64,000 nucleotides of DNA, taken from NCBI GenBank assembly GCA_949825045.1, contig OX463829.1:5394001-5458000 (forward strand), in the 5' to 3' direction. Of the stretch, positions 24,001 through 35,341 are shown one piece after another. The notes beneath the pieces are model-generated. The model did no database searches and was not told the origin of the DNA. It saw nothing but the letters and a program-made list of their open reading frames with translations. This DNA is from Argyresthia goedartella. Taxonomy: Eukaryota > Arthropoda > Insecta > Lepidoptera > Argyresthiidae. The position numbers were made by a program, and so were the translations under genes. Numbering within the stretch: position 1 is the first letter of the stretch; every line of letters starts with the position of its first letter.

Positions 24001-26142
24001 TTATGATAGAGAAAATAAAAATAATTTAGTTACAAGCGATACTAAAACTATCGTCTCTGAATCGGGCATAAATTTACAAAACAACACCTGTATATTAATA
24101 CCATACCTTTTAATAATATAACAGACAATACCATCGTGTATGCCATAGTATTGATTTACAAGACAAAATTCGTATTAACTAGAGAACATGAAATATATAT
24201 ACGCAATACAATCAATAAACATCGCAACGATTAGGGAACATTAAACTCTAGGTTGATATACAAAACCGTATTCGTACCTTACCGTACAGTATTTTAGTGT
24301 TGTGCGATAGAACGGCACCTAATATCGAAAGCTCATTGTAGATGGCGCTGAGGTAGTTGGAGCTGTCGATGTTGTCAAATTTTATTTACTTGGCGTGCTA
24401 TCCTCATTTGAAGTTAAAGTTGCCAGTGTCAAGTGAATTTGAAAGATCACGTGACGTGTTTTTGAAACCATCCTCAGATGAATGAAACTCTTTGCCTCCA
24501 ACTACGTCCAGCGCCACCAACTGAGGGCAAAGGCGGACATAGCTGCAATTTCGGGTGAATTTTCAATAAAAACTGTCTCATTTGCTCATATGGAAAATGA
24601 GTGAGAGAGTGCGTTTGTAGAAGGTTGGCATAATATTGCTAACAAATGTAAGCCAATATGTATTTCAATGTTTTGTCGTTTGAATATCTTTCTTTATCTA
24701 TCTTACCACAAACCTAATAAAGGTAGAAAGAGAAAGCATTAAAACATTTATCTGTAATTTAATTTGATAGTTCAAATTAAGCCGGCATACTTATTACGAT
24801 TTCACAAAGAGGATTTTTCCATTGATTAAATTCTTTAAAAGAATATTTGTTTCCTAATTCCGACAAACACAACATAGTACCGCACATTTTTCAGGTTTAT
24901 ATTCAGTAAAAATGCACAGCAGCCAATAAAAAATAGTTTGCGATCGAATAAAATATTTTATGGATGAAAATAAGAATCTGCATAAATTTGGTGTTCAAAC
25001 CAACTCTTAATTTTCGCCTCGTAAGACACAATTTCAAATATAATAATTTATTTAGCTGTCAAAACATGTACATAGTTTTTGGTTCAAAGACTACATTTTC
25101 TGAATGTAAACAAAACTAATTATTTTAAAATACTAATCAAATGTAACAAAACATACAAAAAAGAGTCTCATATTAATTACTATCTTCCAACTTGTATAGT
25201 ATTTAATTTTTAAATATATTAAAGTGATGAATTTACAAATCTTGCTGGTTTATACATTATTTACAGTTTATATTTACATTTAAGTTACAATTTACCACAT
25301 TTAACAAAGCTTCTGCTGCTATTTACAAGTTTGGATCCTAGGCGAACTTAAAATAATTATTTACCTACTTTACATTATACTGAGGTAATACAAGTCGCAG
25401 CCCTTTAGTTTAATCACGCATTTAATCAAAAGCCCGGGCCGTTAATTAAAATACAGATTTCATTCAAATGCCTAACCTTCTGATAACATTAAAACAGTTT
25501 CGAAAATGTTTAACAACCTGCCTAACCGAAAGTCAGCCTTTTGACTAAATTGTGAATTGGTTGCTAGGTCACTTTTTTCCGAATACTAAAGGTTGGTTGT
25601 GTTAAGTCACAACTTTTTTGTACAACCTGGGCCGAGCGAAACAGAGTGGAGAGAGGCGATCCCATGGTGAAAGTTGAAATAGACGCGTTTAGACAACTCG
25701 CAAAACGTTTCGTATCATATGTACTTGCCCGTTGGACCTTTAGCTATTTGATTGAATGCCGGCCTTAAGCTAAACCGGCCCGGGCTGTTGATTCTATAAT
25801 TGAATTGGTTGCAATAGGTCACTTAATTCCGGTACAACCTGGGCCGAGCGAAGCAGAGCGGAGCGAGGCGATCCCATGGTGATTGAAATCCTTTTTCTGT
25901 TAAACATTTGCCTAGGCCGGTTTCGACAACGTTTATTTCTATTATATGTACTTGCCCGACAGACCATTAGCCATTTGATTGAATGCTGGCCTTTAGTTAA
26001 CAGCCCGGGCTGTTGATTCAGTACCTAATTTATCCAAATGGCGGCGACTCATATACAACAGTTTGGTTACAAAGTATACCCCGATGCGATAAATGCTAAT
26101 ATGATAATAGCCCTCTAAGGGCTATGATTATAAATTCATTGA
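21004..26142. other. Non-coding intergenic DNA of duplication copy 2
   Basis: Base-for-base partner of 10040-15177, with the same palindromes and direct repeats (for example the inverted-repeat element at about 24342-24517) and no exon recognised. AATAAA on the minus strand at 26143-26148 is a possible poly(A) signal for the proximal pecanex 3' end, about 520 bases past its stop. Confidence 0.5.
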
Positions 26143-26668
26143 TTTTATTTCCCACTTTCCTATTCGCTAACTTTTTTCCTATCAGCTATTCTATCATTTG
26201 TGGCCCTTCAAGTTTCTAGCGAATGTCGTTTAAGTGTAGTTTTTTACAATGATAAAGTATTTCCACAACGTTAAAAATATATACCATAGAATGGAGTGAG
26301 TAGAGATCCAGGGGTGAATAGAGGGAGCTCCTTTTCTCTCTTTTGTTCTCACCGAATTTTACTGTTAACAGTAGGCATAGCGTTAAAATAACACGAGAAT
26401 GCCTTCATTTTCTTTTCCAAATTACATCATCCCTCCTCCCACTTTTGTGACTTTAAAGTACTAACCGAAATTGTAATTAAATCGGTGGTTTCGCCAAATG
26501 TTTTCCAACCACTTTATCTGATAATGGGGCTAAAAAAATGTTTAATTTTCCGCCATTTTGTAATGGCCCACGTGTCAATCAAGTGGCTCAAAACTCTTCC
26601 CACAAGTATAGTGTAGTGTCCTACGATGCATCTTCTTCCGATAATGTCCCAAATGACGTGGCAGAGGC

Positions 26669-26809
26669 TCAGACTTCGTCGCCGAGGTCTTGCACGCAGT
26701 TTTCCGCTATGGGCACGAACTTGTCTTCAATCTGCACGAGCAGTATATTCTTGTCCACGTGGGATCGCAGTTTCGGGTCGCGGTGGTTCGGCGACCATTT
26801 GTGTACCAC
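26669..26809 (-). CDS. pcx: Pecanex last exon (proximal, gene-linked copy)
   Basis: Acceptor CAACCTGCAG, exon from 26809, stop TGA at 26671-26669; 46 codons identical in translation to the distal copy. The peptide joins in phase 0 to the exon at 27760-28186, giving LSGMDGL|VVHKWSPNHRDP across the junction. This matches the G.EG.V.H.W.P..RDP pattern of the pecanex C-terminal domain, which ends in acidic-hydrophobic LG(D/A)EV. Pecanex is a large multipass protein of the endoplasmic reticulum that influences Notch signalling in Drosophila. Seen: splice sites, phase, stop. From family knowledge: identity and role. Inferred: this is the normal 3' end of the gene in this locus. Confidence 0.87.
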   Translation of the reverse strand: MVHKWSPNHRDPKLRSHVDKNILLVQIEDKFVPIAENCVQDLGDEV

Positions 26810-27759
26810 CTGCAGGTTGATTAACAATATAGTACAACTGTTGTCGAGGCTGCAAAGTGAGCAATAGATAGTCGAGTGAGTTTGAGGACCGAGCCGCAGG
26901 CGAGGCAGCTATTGCACTTTTGGCCAAGACATTACTGCTTTTCATGACTACTTAAAAGAAATAAAATTAAAAAAATTAAATTCGGTTTTAAACTCCGCCT
27001 TGCGGAGTCCGCGTTCAGATGAATGCACTTTGGTTCGCCATCTACCGCAATTGAAACCACAGGTCAGGCACGATTTTACCGACGCGACGCTATGACGCAC
27101 GCAATTTCGGTAAAAACCGACAAGGCATGAAGCGCCATCTGTAGAAATGTGACAGAACCATAACAAACAAGCCAACAATGTTTTAACGGGCCAGAAATGT
27201 TTTTATTGTCCCGATTAACTTTTCATTGTTTTGCGGCCCCACTACTGGCCATCATTCGCCACATTCCCGAGCAATGGAGCGAAAAATAATTTATCACTCA
27301 TCCAGTCGCCAGACATCAACCGCAACACCAGTCAAATTTCAAAATCGAACAATTAGAATAAGTCTATTTCACTGCTGTCTTTTCTTGCGATTTCATTGGT
27401 CGATTTTGAATTTGAATGGCATTACGACTGAATCTAGTTGGCATGCATCTTATTTGTAGGAGCGAAAACTCGTTGTCATCAATACACAGGCGTTCGCTGC
27501 TAAAATAAATTTAAATATCATAATACTACAGGGCTCGTCATTTCCTGAGCAAAAGACAGTGACAGCATGACCATGGTTGTCCGTCAAACTTTGACTTGTC
27601 AGTTGTGAATCCGGGCCAAAGTTACCTACTTTCGAGTTTTGACGCAGCGGGACTCTTAGAACCAAAGATTAGAACCAAGTCTTTATTGAAATGGGTCATT
27701 CTCTCTCACAATGTTCAAGCGTGCCATCGTATTAGTTAAATGAATAAATAAAATCTTAC

Positions 27760-28186
27760 CAAACCATCCATCCCACTCAAAGGCACCCAGGTCCCCCAGT
27801 AGTTCATCCCGCCCCTCTCTCTATGATACTCTGACGGCCACTGGACATCTATTCTCCTCCCTAGATTGATACAGTCATACACTCCCAGTGGCTCCGTTAT
27901 CAACACCTTACTCCCAACACTAACGTTCATCTTCAACTCACTCCGGCCGGAATCGGATCTCTTTATCTTTGTTTTTATCTCTTTCGGCTTTTGGTCTTTC
28001 TTCGAATCCTTTTTCAAATTACTCTCTTTGTTAGACAAGTCGGAGTAGTGAGTTTCTTTAAGCGGTATCGCTTCGGGTTTTTCGATGTATCTGCCGGTCA
28101 GTTCGCGGTAGCTTTCCCGTTCGTGGCGTATTTCCTTGCTGGGTTTTGATAGATCCTTGGAGGTGCTGCTTTCGTTTACGAAGTAC
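27760..28186 (-). CDS. pcx: Pecanex penultimate exon (proximal, gene-linked copy)
   Basis: A 427-bp exon bounded by acceptor TTTTCAACAG at its 5' end and donor GGTTTG|GTAAGA. Its single leading base completes the AG left by the exon at 32067-32206 to an arginine codon, so the phases match. It encodes 142 further residues. First comes a polar, lysine-rich segment (SNLKKDSKKDQKPKEIKTK). Then comes the conserved C-domain: SVGSKVLITEPLGVYDCINL, GRRIDVQWPSEYHRERGG and MNYWGTWVPLSGMDGL. The VLI.....V.D.INLG...D..WP......GG..YW..W.P..GM.G pattern is the pecanex C-terminal family. The intron to the last exon is 950 bp. The upstream intron begins with the ~70-bp satellite, about 100 bp from the splice site. 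Confidence 0.87.
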
Positions 28187-28288
28187 CTGTTGAAAAGAGG
28201 TCAGTAATTAGGGACGGAATCATTGTCGTCCTGCCCCTATTCACTATCTCTAATGAGCAGCGCTTATGTGTTAAGTTCAATTTTCATA

Positions 28289-30250
28289 CGAACCTATAGC
28301 GCGCTAATGAATAGTTTGTTACAGGAACCTAGTTATAATTTACGGAGTACAGCGTAATACGAACCTACAGTGCGCTAATGAATAGTTTGTCACAGGATTC
28401 AAGCTATAGCTTACGGACTACAGCGCTTAACGAACCACAACGCGCTACTGAATAGTTTGACAAAGGAATCAAGCTATAGCTTGTGGACATGAATAGTTTG
28501 TCACAGGAATCAAGCTATAGCTTACGGACTACAGCGCTTAACGAACCACAACGCGCTACTAAATAGTTTGACAAAGGAATCAAGCTATAGCTTGTGGACT
28601 ATAGCGCTACACGAACCTACAACGCGCTAATGAATAGTTTGTCACAGGAATCAAGCTATAGCTTACGGACTACAGCGCTTAACGAACCACAACGCGCTAC
28701 TGAATAGTTTGACAAAGGAATCAAGCTATAGCTTGTGGACTATAGCGCTACACGAACCTACAACGCGCTAATGAATAGTTTGTCACAGGAATCAAGCTAT
28801 AGCTTACGGACTACAGCGCTTAAGAACCACAACGCGCTACTGAATAGTTTGACAAAGGAATCAAGCTATAGCTTGTGGACTATAGCGCTACACGAACCTA
28901 CAACGCGCTAATGAATAGTTTGACAAAGGAATCAAGCTATAGCTTGTGGACTATAGCGCTAAATGCACCTACAACGCGCTAATGAATAGTTTGTCAGAGG
29001 AATGAAGCTATAGCTTACGGACTACAGCGCTTAACGAACCACAACGCGCTACTGAATAGTTTGACAAAGGAATCAAGCTATAGCTTGTGGACATGAATAG
29101 TTTGTCACAGGAATCAAGCTATAGCTTACGGACTACAGCGCTTAACGAACCACAACGCGCTACTAAATAGTTTGACAAAGGAATCAAGCTATAGCTTGTG
29201 GACTATAGCGCTACACGAACCTACAACGCGCTAATGAATAGTTTGTCACAGGAATCAAGCTATAGCTTACGGACTACAGCGCTTAACGAACCACAACGCG
29301 CTACTGAATAGTTTGACAAAGGAATCAAGCTATAGCTTGTGGACTATAGCGCTACACGAACCTACAACGCGCTAATGAATAGTTTGTCACAGGAATCAAG
29401 CTATAGCTTACGGACTACAGCGCTTAAGAACCACAACGCGCTACTGAATAGTTTGACAAAGGAATCAAGCTATAGCTTGTGGACTATAGCGCTACACGAA
29501 CCTACAACGCGCTAATGAATAGTTTGACAAAGGAATCAAGCTATAGCTTGTGGACTATAGCGCTAAATGCACCTACAACGCGCTAATGAATAGTTTGTCA
29601 GAGGAATGAAGCTATAGCTTACGGACTATAGCACTTTACGAACCTACAACGCGCTAATGAATAGTTTGTCACAGGAATCAAGATGTAGCTTTCGGACTAT
29701 AGCGCTTTACTTACCTACAACGCGCTTATGAATAGTTTGTCACAGGAATTAAGATGTAGCTTTCGGACTATAGCACTTTACGAATCTACAACGCGCTTTG
29801 TCACAGAAATCAAGATGTAGCTTTCGGGCTCTAGCGCTTTACTTACCTACACCGCGCTAATGAATAGTTTGTCACAGGAATGAAGCTATAGCTTACGGAC
29901 TATAGCCCTTTACTTACCTACAACGCGCTAATGAATAGTTTGTCACAGGAATCAAGCTGTAGTTACGGACTATAGCGCTTTACGAATCTACAAAGCGCTT
30001 ATGAATAGTTTGTCACAGGAATCAAGATGTAGCTTTCGGACTATAGCGCTTTACTTACCTACAACGCGCTAATGAATAGTTTGTCACAGGAATGAAGCTA
30101 TAGCTTACGGACTATAGCGCTTTACGAACCTACAACGCGCTAATGAATAGTTTGTCACAGGAATCAAGCTGTAGTTACGGACTATAGCGCTTTACTAATC
30201 TACAAAGCGCTTATGAATAGTTTGTCTCAGGAATCAAGTGAAAGTTATGG
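28289..30250. repeat. ~70-bp satellite array, copy 2 (intronic, expanded)
   Basis: The same monomers as 17332-19012, with the palindrome AAGCTATAGCTT in many units. Compared with copy 1, a 604-bp block of about eight monomers is repeated, and some monomers found only in copy 1 (with CTACATGCACC followed by TCAAGATGTAGCTTACGG) are missing. The array decays into unique DNA at about 30250 (AAGTGAAAGTTATGGACTAT), which copy 1 lacks. Confidence 0.9.
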
Positions 30251-30339
30251 ACTATAGCTATACAAGCCAACCAATTGTATACTAGGTATTGATATTTTTC
30301 ATAAGAGAGCTCCGTGCGTGTTTCACGCTTGTTTCTTAC

Positions 30340-30470
30340 ACAGGAGATGCAAGTTCGATCCTGACCAAGTAACAATGAGATAATTAATTTATCTTAAGAA
30401 AATTATGTGGAAGTTCTAACGGTGATGGAAACACCGTGAGGAAACAATTACTCCGTAGCTGAGGAGATGG
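30340..30470. repeat. Possible SINE-like fragment
   Basis: Contains a B-box-like GTTCGATCC and the motif GATGGAAACACCGTGAGGAAAC, which resembles a stretch seen in insect short interspersed repeats. Ends and tail are not defined. Confidence 0.3.
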
Positions 30471-31063
30471 GCTAGCCCCTGTCACGCAAAATGGAGTATT
30501 GAATAACTGGCTCGAAGTGGGCACAATTGTGCCTCTGAAAAAGGGAAAGTTTAATTTTCAAGGGTAGATAGACGGGTGGAAAATTGCTTTTCCACACCTT
30601 TCATTCGGAAAAGTAAGTTTTGCTCCACGACTAGGGAGCGAAATGCAACTTTTCTGTTTAGCTACTTTTTAATTTATTCATTGGCATGTAGCATTTACGC
30701 AATGTGCCAATTGAACACAGATCCTAATAAAATAAGCGATTGTATTTTCATCGTATTCGATTCAACACGAACATGTTTCAAGTTTTAACTTTAACAACGT
30801 TACACGAAAATTTATGAATTTTTCGTGATATTAAAAAAAAAATAACAATAAATTATATGTTTACTGAAACAAAATCTATCGATGACTGTTATTGTGATAT
30901 AATTAATATTGATATCTGATACCATTGTAATATTCGATACACTCTGGAGTATTTTTTAACCGATCTAGAACGCACCCCTAGTAATAAAAAACAATGAAAG
31001 TTTGCAATGGAAAAAGCGGGAACACGAGATTAAATATAAATACCCTGTCTTTTTTGGTTAAAA

Positions 31064-31270
31064 ATGGTTTCTGAAAGTGATTCCAGTGACATGGACATTG
31101 ATTTAACTCCCGATGAAATTAGAGAACAGGCAAAATCTGTTGGTCACAATCTATTACCGCAGTGCTCTAAGGAGAGATATCTTAAGGCAAACAATCATTT
31201 AATTAAGTGGAGATCTGCTAAAAATGTCAAGCCCTTTTCGGAAAATGTGTTTTCCTCACAGTCGAAATGA
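31064..31270 (+). pseudogene. N-terminal fragment of a tyrosine-recombinase-like (Crypton/DUF3504-type) protein
   Basis: A 68-codon frame that reads like real protein: an acidic start (MVSESDSSDMDIDLTPDEI) followed by LLPQCSKERYLKANNHLIKW and SAKNVKPFSENVF, then a stop. Proteins with this N-terminal layout in insects usually continue into a DNA-binding helical domain of the recombinase/DUF3504 group found in Crypton-like elements and domesticated relatives. Here it ends at once, so it is a truncated or recombined piece. A TATA-like AAATATAAATA lies about 35 bases before the ATG. Assignment is from remembered family resemblance only. It could instead be an unrelated small protein. Confidence 0.4.
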
Positions 31271-31499
31271 AAAGTAGAGTTTTACTCGGGTGAAAGTGAC
31301 CCATTTCACCCTCGAACTATTGGCGCTCGAACGAAACCTTGGTTAACAATCTATTATTGCAGCTCTACTTACTTATCCACGCGAGCAAGCCGTAGCAACT
31401 ACATATAAGTCACAATAGACTATTTTTAGAGTGTAACATATTATTATAAAGTAAATTAATAATTTATTTTATTTATAAATTGATAATACTAAAAATAAA

Positions 31500-31868
31500 T
31501 ATGTCACCGTAAGATAGTCAAAACCATTAATTGATAAACTAACGCATTAGTTGATCAACTATCGAGAGATAGTAAGTCAGACCGACAGGGTTTAGAATTT
31601 ACGTTTATTTTGTTCTTAGATGTCAACCTAACACGAAGACTTTACTGCGCTCGCCCCCTCTAGTCTTCACCTAGGCTACCGCAGTGTTTGCCCTTGTATT
31701 TCGTTTGCAATTCAAGTTTAAACCAGTTTACTATTTAACCGTTAGTTTATCAACTAATGCGTTATATAGTAAGCAGTACGCTACAGTTTACTATCTGTCG
31801 ATAGTTGACCAACTAACGAGAAAAAGTTAGTTTATCAACTAACTGTTTTGACTATCTTACGGTAACAT
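31500..31868. mobile_element. MITE, family A, inverted orientation
   Basis: Ends TATGTCACCGTAAGATAGTC and TGACTATCTTACGGTAACATA. The internal block CGCTCGCCCCCTCTAGTCTTC is the reverse complement of the core in the copies at 3851 and 19380. Non-coding, within a pecanex intron. Confidence 0.7.
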
Positions 31869-32066
31869 ATACAAACAGACTCTTTAACTTCTAACTGTCA
31901 TCTTTGCTAACCTTTATTTGCATGTAAAGGTGTGTGGATCCCTTTAAAGATCCCTTCAATATATCGCGTTATCTCAAATCTACCGAAAGCCGAGAAAAAG
32001 TAACAACAAAGCTTGAAAAAGTAAACTTTTTGATGTTAGTTTATACAATAGCCATTTTCAACGTAC

Positions 32067-32206
32067 CTTTTGAAGTCCCTAGGATGTTGTCTGGCGCTTC
32101 TGTTGGCGATGATCTTGCAGTCAGGCAGAGACAAGTCTAGACCGCTAGGACTCAGCGTGAGGTCTTCCAGCGAGCTATCCGGCGTCGGTGGTCGCGGGGC
32201 GGCGAC
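32067..32206 (-). CDS. pcx: Pecanex internal exon (serine-rich linker)
   Basis: A 140-bp exon with acceptor ACCCACGCAG and donor AAAAG|GTACGT. It is read in phase 0 as VAAPRPPTPDSSLEDLTLSP, then SGLDLSLPDCKIIANRSARQ and HPRDFK, with AG left over. That AG joins the first base of the next exon (28186) as an arginine codon. In pecanex proteins the stretch between the conserved SPLTTSY block and the C-terminal domain is poorly conserved and rich in serine and charged residues, which fits this peptide. Identity rests on position, strand, phase and open frame, not on a conserved motif of its own. No in-frame stop occurs. Confidence 0.72.
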
Positions 32207-32457
32207 CTGCGTGGGTAACTGACATGTTGATTGATCTATCTATCTATAGAGATAAACTACGTTAACATGGTCCGCCCCTCCACTACTCCATAGGCATGCT
32301 GTCACTCTCACTCGCAGCGTATGTACGCTCGCTGTCTCGCCGGCGAGTAGTGGTCGGCTCCACCACTACTACATGACATCGTAGTATCTCTACTCATCAG
32401 CGCGGCTGACTGAGTGATTTATTTAGTAAAACTGAAATAAGGCGTTTTGAATTTATA

Positions 32458-32716
32458 TAATAATAATAATACCTTGGACACCATTTACACACATTGATCT
32501 AGCCCCAAACTAGGATTCCCTGTGTCTTGGGTACTAGACAACGATACACTTATGTACTTATATAGATAAATATTATACTTAGATGGATAAACAACCATGA
32601 CTAGGGTACCAACATACGTTCTCATCAAACAAATATTTGCCCCCACCGGGACTCGAACCCGGGACCCTTGGCTTCGAAGGCAGGGTCACTGCCGACTCGG
32701 CCATTCGGGTCGTCCA
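32458..32716 (-). mobile_element. tRNA-derived SINE
   Basis: On the minus strand an A-box-like TGGCCGAGTCGG and a B box GGTTCGAGTCC stand at tRNA spacing. The T-arm stem can form (CCGGG and CCCGG around TTCGAGT). The 5' and 3' acceptor sides do not pair, so this is not a tRNA gene. A ~190-bp tRNA-unrelated body follows, ending in a TAT/ATT repeat tail (ATAATAATAATA on the + strand). This layout is a Pol III SINE. Confidence 0.75.
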
Positions 32717-33066
32717 TGTGTCCATATCTACGATGCGATGAACACGCGGTTCAATTGCGCAAGCGACTATTTGGTGTTCGATGTGACCCTAGACTCGAGA
32801 AGAAAAAAAATCGATAATCTGGAATCTTTTCGGGTGCAAAAAGGGCTGTATCTCATGCACCGTAGTAGGTCTAAAGTTGAAGCAACAAATCAATCATAAT
32901 TAAAAAGGTATTTTAAAGGCAATCTATCCAAATACATTGAAAAATAACAAACCGCCATGAAACAAATTCCACACCTGGCACACACAAAAAGTAAATATCG
33001 ATATTGTTAAATTTTCACATAATGTGTATTTCTTTTGCCGCTACTAGTCCTAGGGAAAGGGAAACA

Positions 33067-33111
33067 AAATCACGTCTTCATTATGGGGACCCCATAGACA
33101 AGACGTGATTT
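33067..33111. repeat. Nested perfect hairpin
   Basis: AAATCACGTCTT at 33067-33078 is the exact reverse complement of AAGACGTGATTT at 33100-33111, and the loop itself contains TATGGGGACCCCATA. The whole 45-nt block can fold into one long stem. It may be the end of a foldback element. Nothing coding is nearby. Confidence 0.6.
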
Positions 33112-34030
33112 ATTTATGTGTTTTCTTGTAGGTACCTCCTTGAAGAAACCCTTCGCGCGTGAGTCTAACTGGCACTTGGCCGCTTTCTGTTTATTTAGCA
33201 CGGCGCGAAGAATCTCAGTGTTGCTTGGCTACTCCATAGTAAGTCTAGTACCTTTGCACTAGCAGCGCGTCGCGGCTGCTCCCGACAGCTGCCTTCCCAC
33301 CCGCACACGGTCGGACCCTGAAACGAAACCACGATGACTATAACTTAGTTAATTACATCAGAAGGATGTCAGAGGCGACCAATTCTTAAGTATTGGATGG
33401 TTTTCTGTGCTATTCCACACATGTTTCTGTATTACTTGTTGCACATTCGGTTTCTCTCTATATATTTTAGTCTCTGTGATTTATGCATAGATCGTATTGA
33501 GTATCTCAGGTCTCTTCACGTAGGTGACAGCGGAATTTCGAAAACTATGTTTTATTTTGTAGCGACAGCAAACTCAACCGAAAACTGCAATTAGTAATAA
33601 AATAAAAATAAATATCGACGTCGATAAGCTTTTGAAGTGAATAACTTCTTTAGCAGTAGCTTGGAAATCGAAAAGTGGATATGAATGAGGGGTGACAAAG
33701 CAATGGCTAAAAGTGGTGCCTATTTTTTTTCGACCCTCAACTAAACCATGAAATATAAACAAACAAAACATACTATAACATGTATAATATATATGACTGT
33801 AGGGGTATACGACACACTACCACAGGTATAATTATGTCGAGTAAACGTTTTTGATAATGACAAGCCACTTGTAAACTAGTTCGCATCTAAGTATATTAAA
33901 GTTCAATAGACAATACGTGGTGTTTCCTTTAGCTACAGATAGTGACCACCTTTATAACCTGTAAGTGGTGACCCCGACTCGAACAATTAATGGGAACCCG
34001 AATATCAGTGCAGTGACATTAGAAGTGACA

Positions 34031-34183
34031 ATGGGTACACCTAACACGAATTGCGCGGCTGCAGCAGCAGCGGCATTGACGTCGGCAACAGTAAGGAGCG
34101 AGGGCGAATTGGCGGTAATATCTATAACATCGCGCTTACCAGAGTTTTGGGCAGAGCTACCGCGACTATGGTTTGCTCAATTT
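34031..34183 (+). pseudogene. Gypsy gag, N-terminal part
   Basis: From ATG at 34031 the frame reads MGTPNTNCAAAAAAALTS and reaches ITSRLPEFWAELPRLWFAQF. The RLP.FW...P.LWFAQ motif is the start of the capsid domain in many insect Gypsy elements. The frame is interrupted after the TTT codon at 34181-34183 by the LINE. It resumes in the same frame at 35342 (GAA GCT GCT), so the gag was open when the LINE landed. Confidence 0.8.
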
Positions 34184-35337
34184 AATAATAATAATAATAA
34201 TAAATAATAAATAATAAATCTTTTTATTTCAGGTATAAAAACCCATATTGACAAATACCTTAAAAACTAGAGATATATAACATTTTATGAACCTAATCTA
34301 ACTTACTTTAACTTAACTTAAACCTAGCTAGGGATTTTCTTCCTCGTCGGTCTCGCCTCCCTATAGCGTCTTTATACGATGCCTTCCGGCCAGTAGTCCT
34401 TGGCCAGGAACATCTTCTTGAGTTCGGCCGGCACCCGAAGTTTAAACGACAGGAAGTCCTTTGGTCTTTCTGACTCTAAAGGACTTATCTGCAGCGTAAT
34501 CGTCTTCTGACTGCAAGGCGGAACCTGGACTTTCTTTACCCTTTCCTGGATGTGACGCTCAATGTCCTCTTTGGTCATATTCACGTCGAGCCTGGAAAGG
34601 TATATCTACGTCGTGGGAGCGGCAGCTTTGAGGCTGCACTCGGCGGCGGGGGCGGTGCCACGCTGATTGCGGCTGCGTCTGGAGCGGCGTTTCCTGTTGT
34701 GGACCAGGATAAATCCGTCTCCATCAACGGTCGCATTCGGCGGGCCGCGGGCGGGCCTGGCCAGCGGCGCGCGCGGCGCAGCCTACAGCTTCTGTTGTTC
34801 GGCGGCGGGCGGTGCGGGGCGCGGGCGGCGGCGGCGGGCACGGCGGGACACAGCAGCATACGTGTCCTTCTGGGGTTCCGGTGTTTTGGATGGACCAGAA
34901 GAGACCGCATCAGGTGCTGGTCGAATTGGCTTCGTGACGTCACGAGGCGGTGCGGTATTCGTCGACGCGGGCTTAGCAACCCGCGTAACTAGGTCAGTCG
35001 CTTGTTGGGCGTTTTTGCTGACCGTCGCGTTGTCGGCACGCGCGTCGGCTATTCGCTGCGTCGGCAGCGAGGTATGAGCCTGACGCAATACTGACAACTC
35101 ACATTTGAGGTCAGCGCAGATGCCCTCCGAAGCCTCCAACTTGCTTCGAATTTCCGTGACGTCACCCTGGAGCCGCACGATATCCTTCAGCAGCCGGGTG
35201 ACATCGACGTGGTCGAATGTCACCGGCGGCAGCTTTTTGAGGTCGCCGGCCACGTAGGTCGGGACATCATCGGGTTCGGGTCTTCTTGAACACCCGGAAG
35301 ATGTCCTGGAGATCCTTCTTCCCGCTCGCAGCACCCC
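34184..35337 (-). mobile_element. LINE fragment carrying only ORF1 sequence (L2/Rex-like family)
   Basis: A minus-strand insertion in gag, bounded by the 4-bp repeat ATTT (34180-34183, 35338-35341). Its 3' end is a (TAA)n tail at about 34184-34222. The protein part is related to ORF1 of the LINE at 60096. It shares KKLPPVTFDHVDVTRLLKDI with KLEKLPPVLFDHVDVTPLLK there. Its C-terminal part (IYLSRLDVNMTKEDIERHI and further, ending AKDYWPEGIV) corresponds to the end of that ORF1. It is truncated at its 5' end, has a frame break near 34.58-34.78 kb, and no ORF2 follows before the tail. It is either an internally deleted copy or an ORF1-only non-autonomous lineage. Confidence 0.75.
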
Positions 35338-35341
35338 ATTT

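Larger units (their letters stand above)
19013..30221. repeat. Segmental duplication, copy 2 (about 11.2 kb, without the LINE)
   Basis: This copy matches 3484-19012 nearly base for base. It keeps the empty LINE target CGTGATTCTTCCCGCCC at 20911-20927. Its satellite is longer because a block of about 604 bp, marked by TTGTGGACATGAATAG at 28481 and again at 29085, is present twice. It is contiguous on the right with the unique pecanex intron, so its exons are the ones physically linked to the upstream pecanex exons. Confidence 0.9.

Noticed and set aside
34552..35077. Two overlapping + strand frames rich in G, A and R
   Set aside because: They are antisense shadows of the LINE ORF1 fragment, which reads as real protein on the minus strand.
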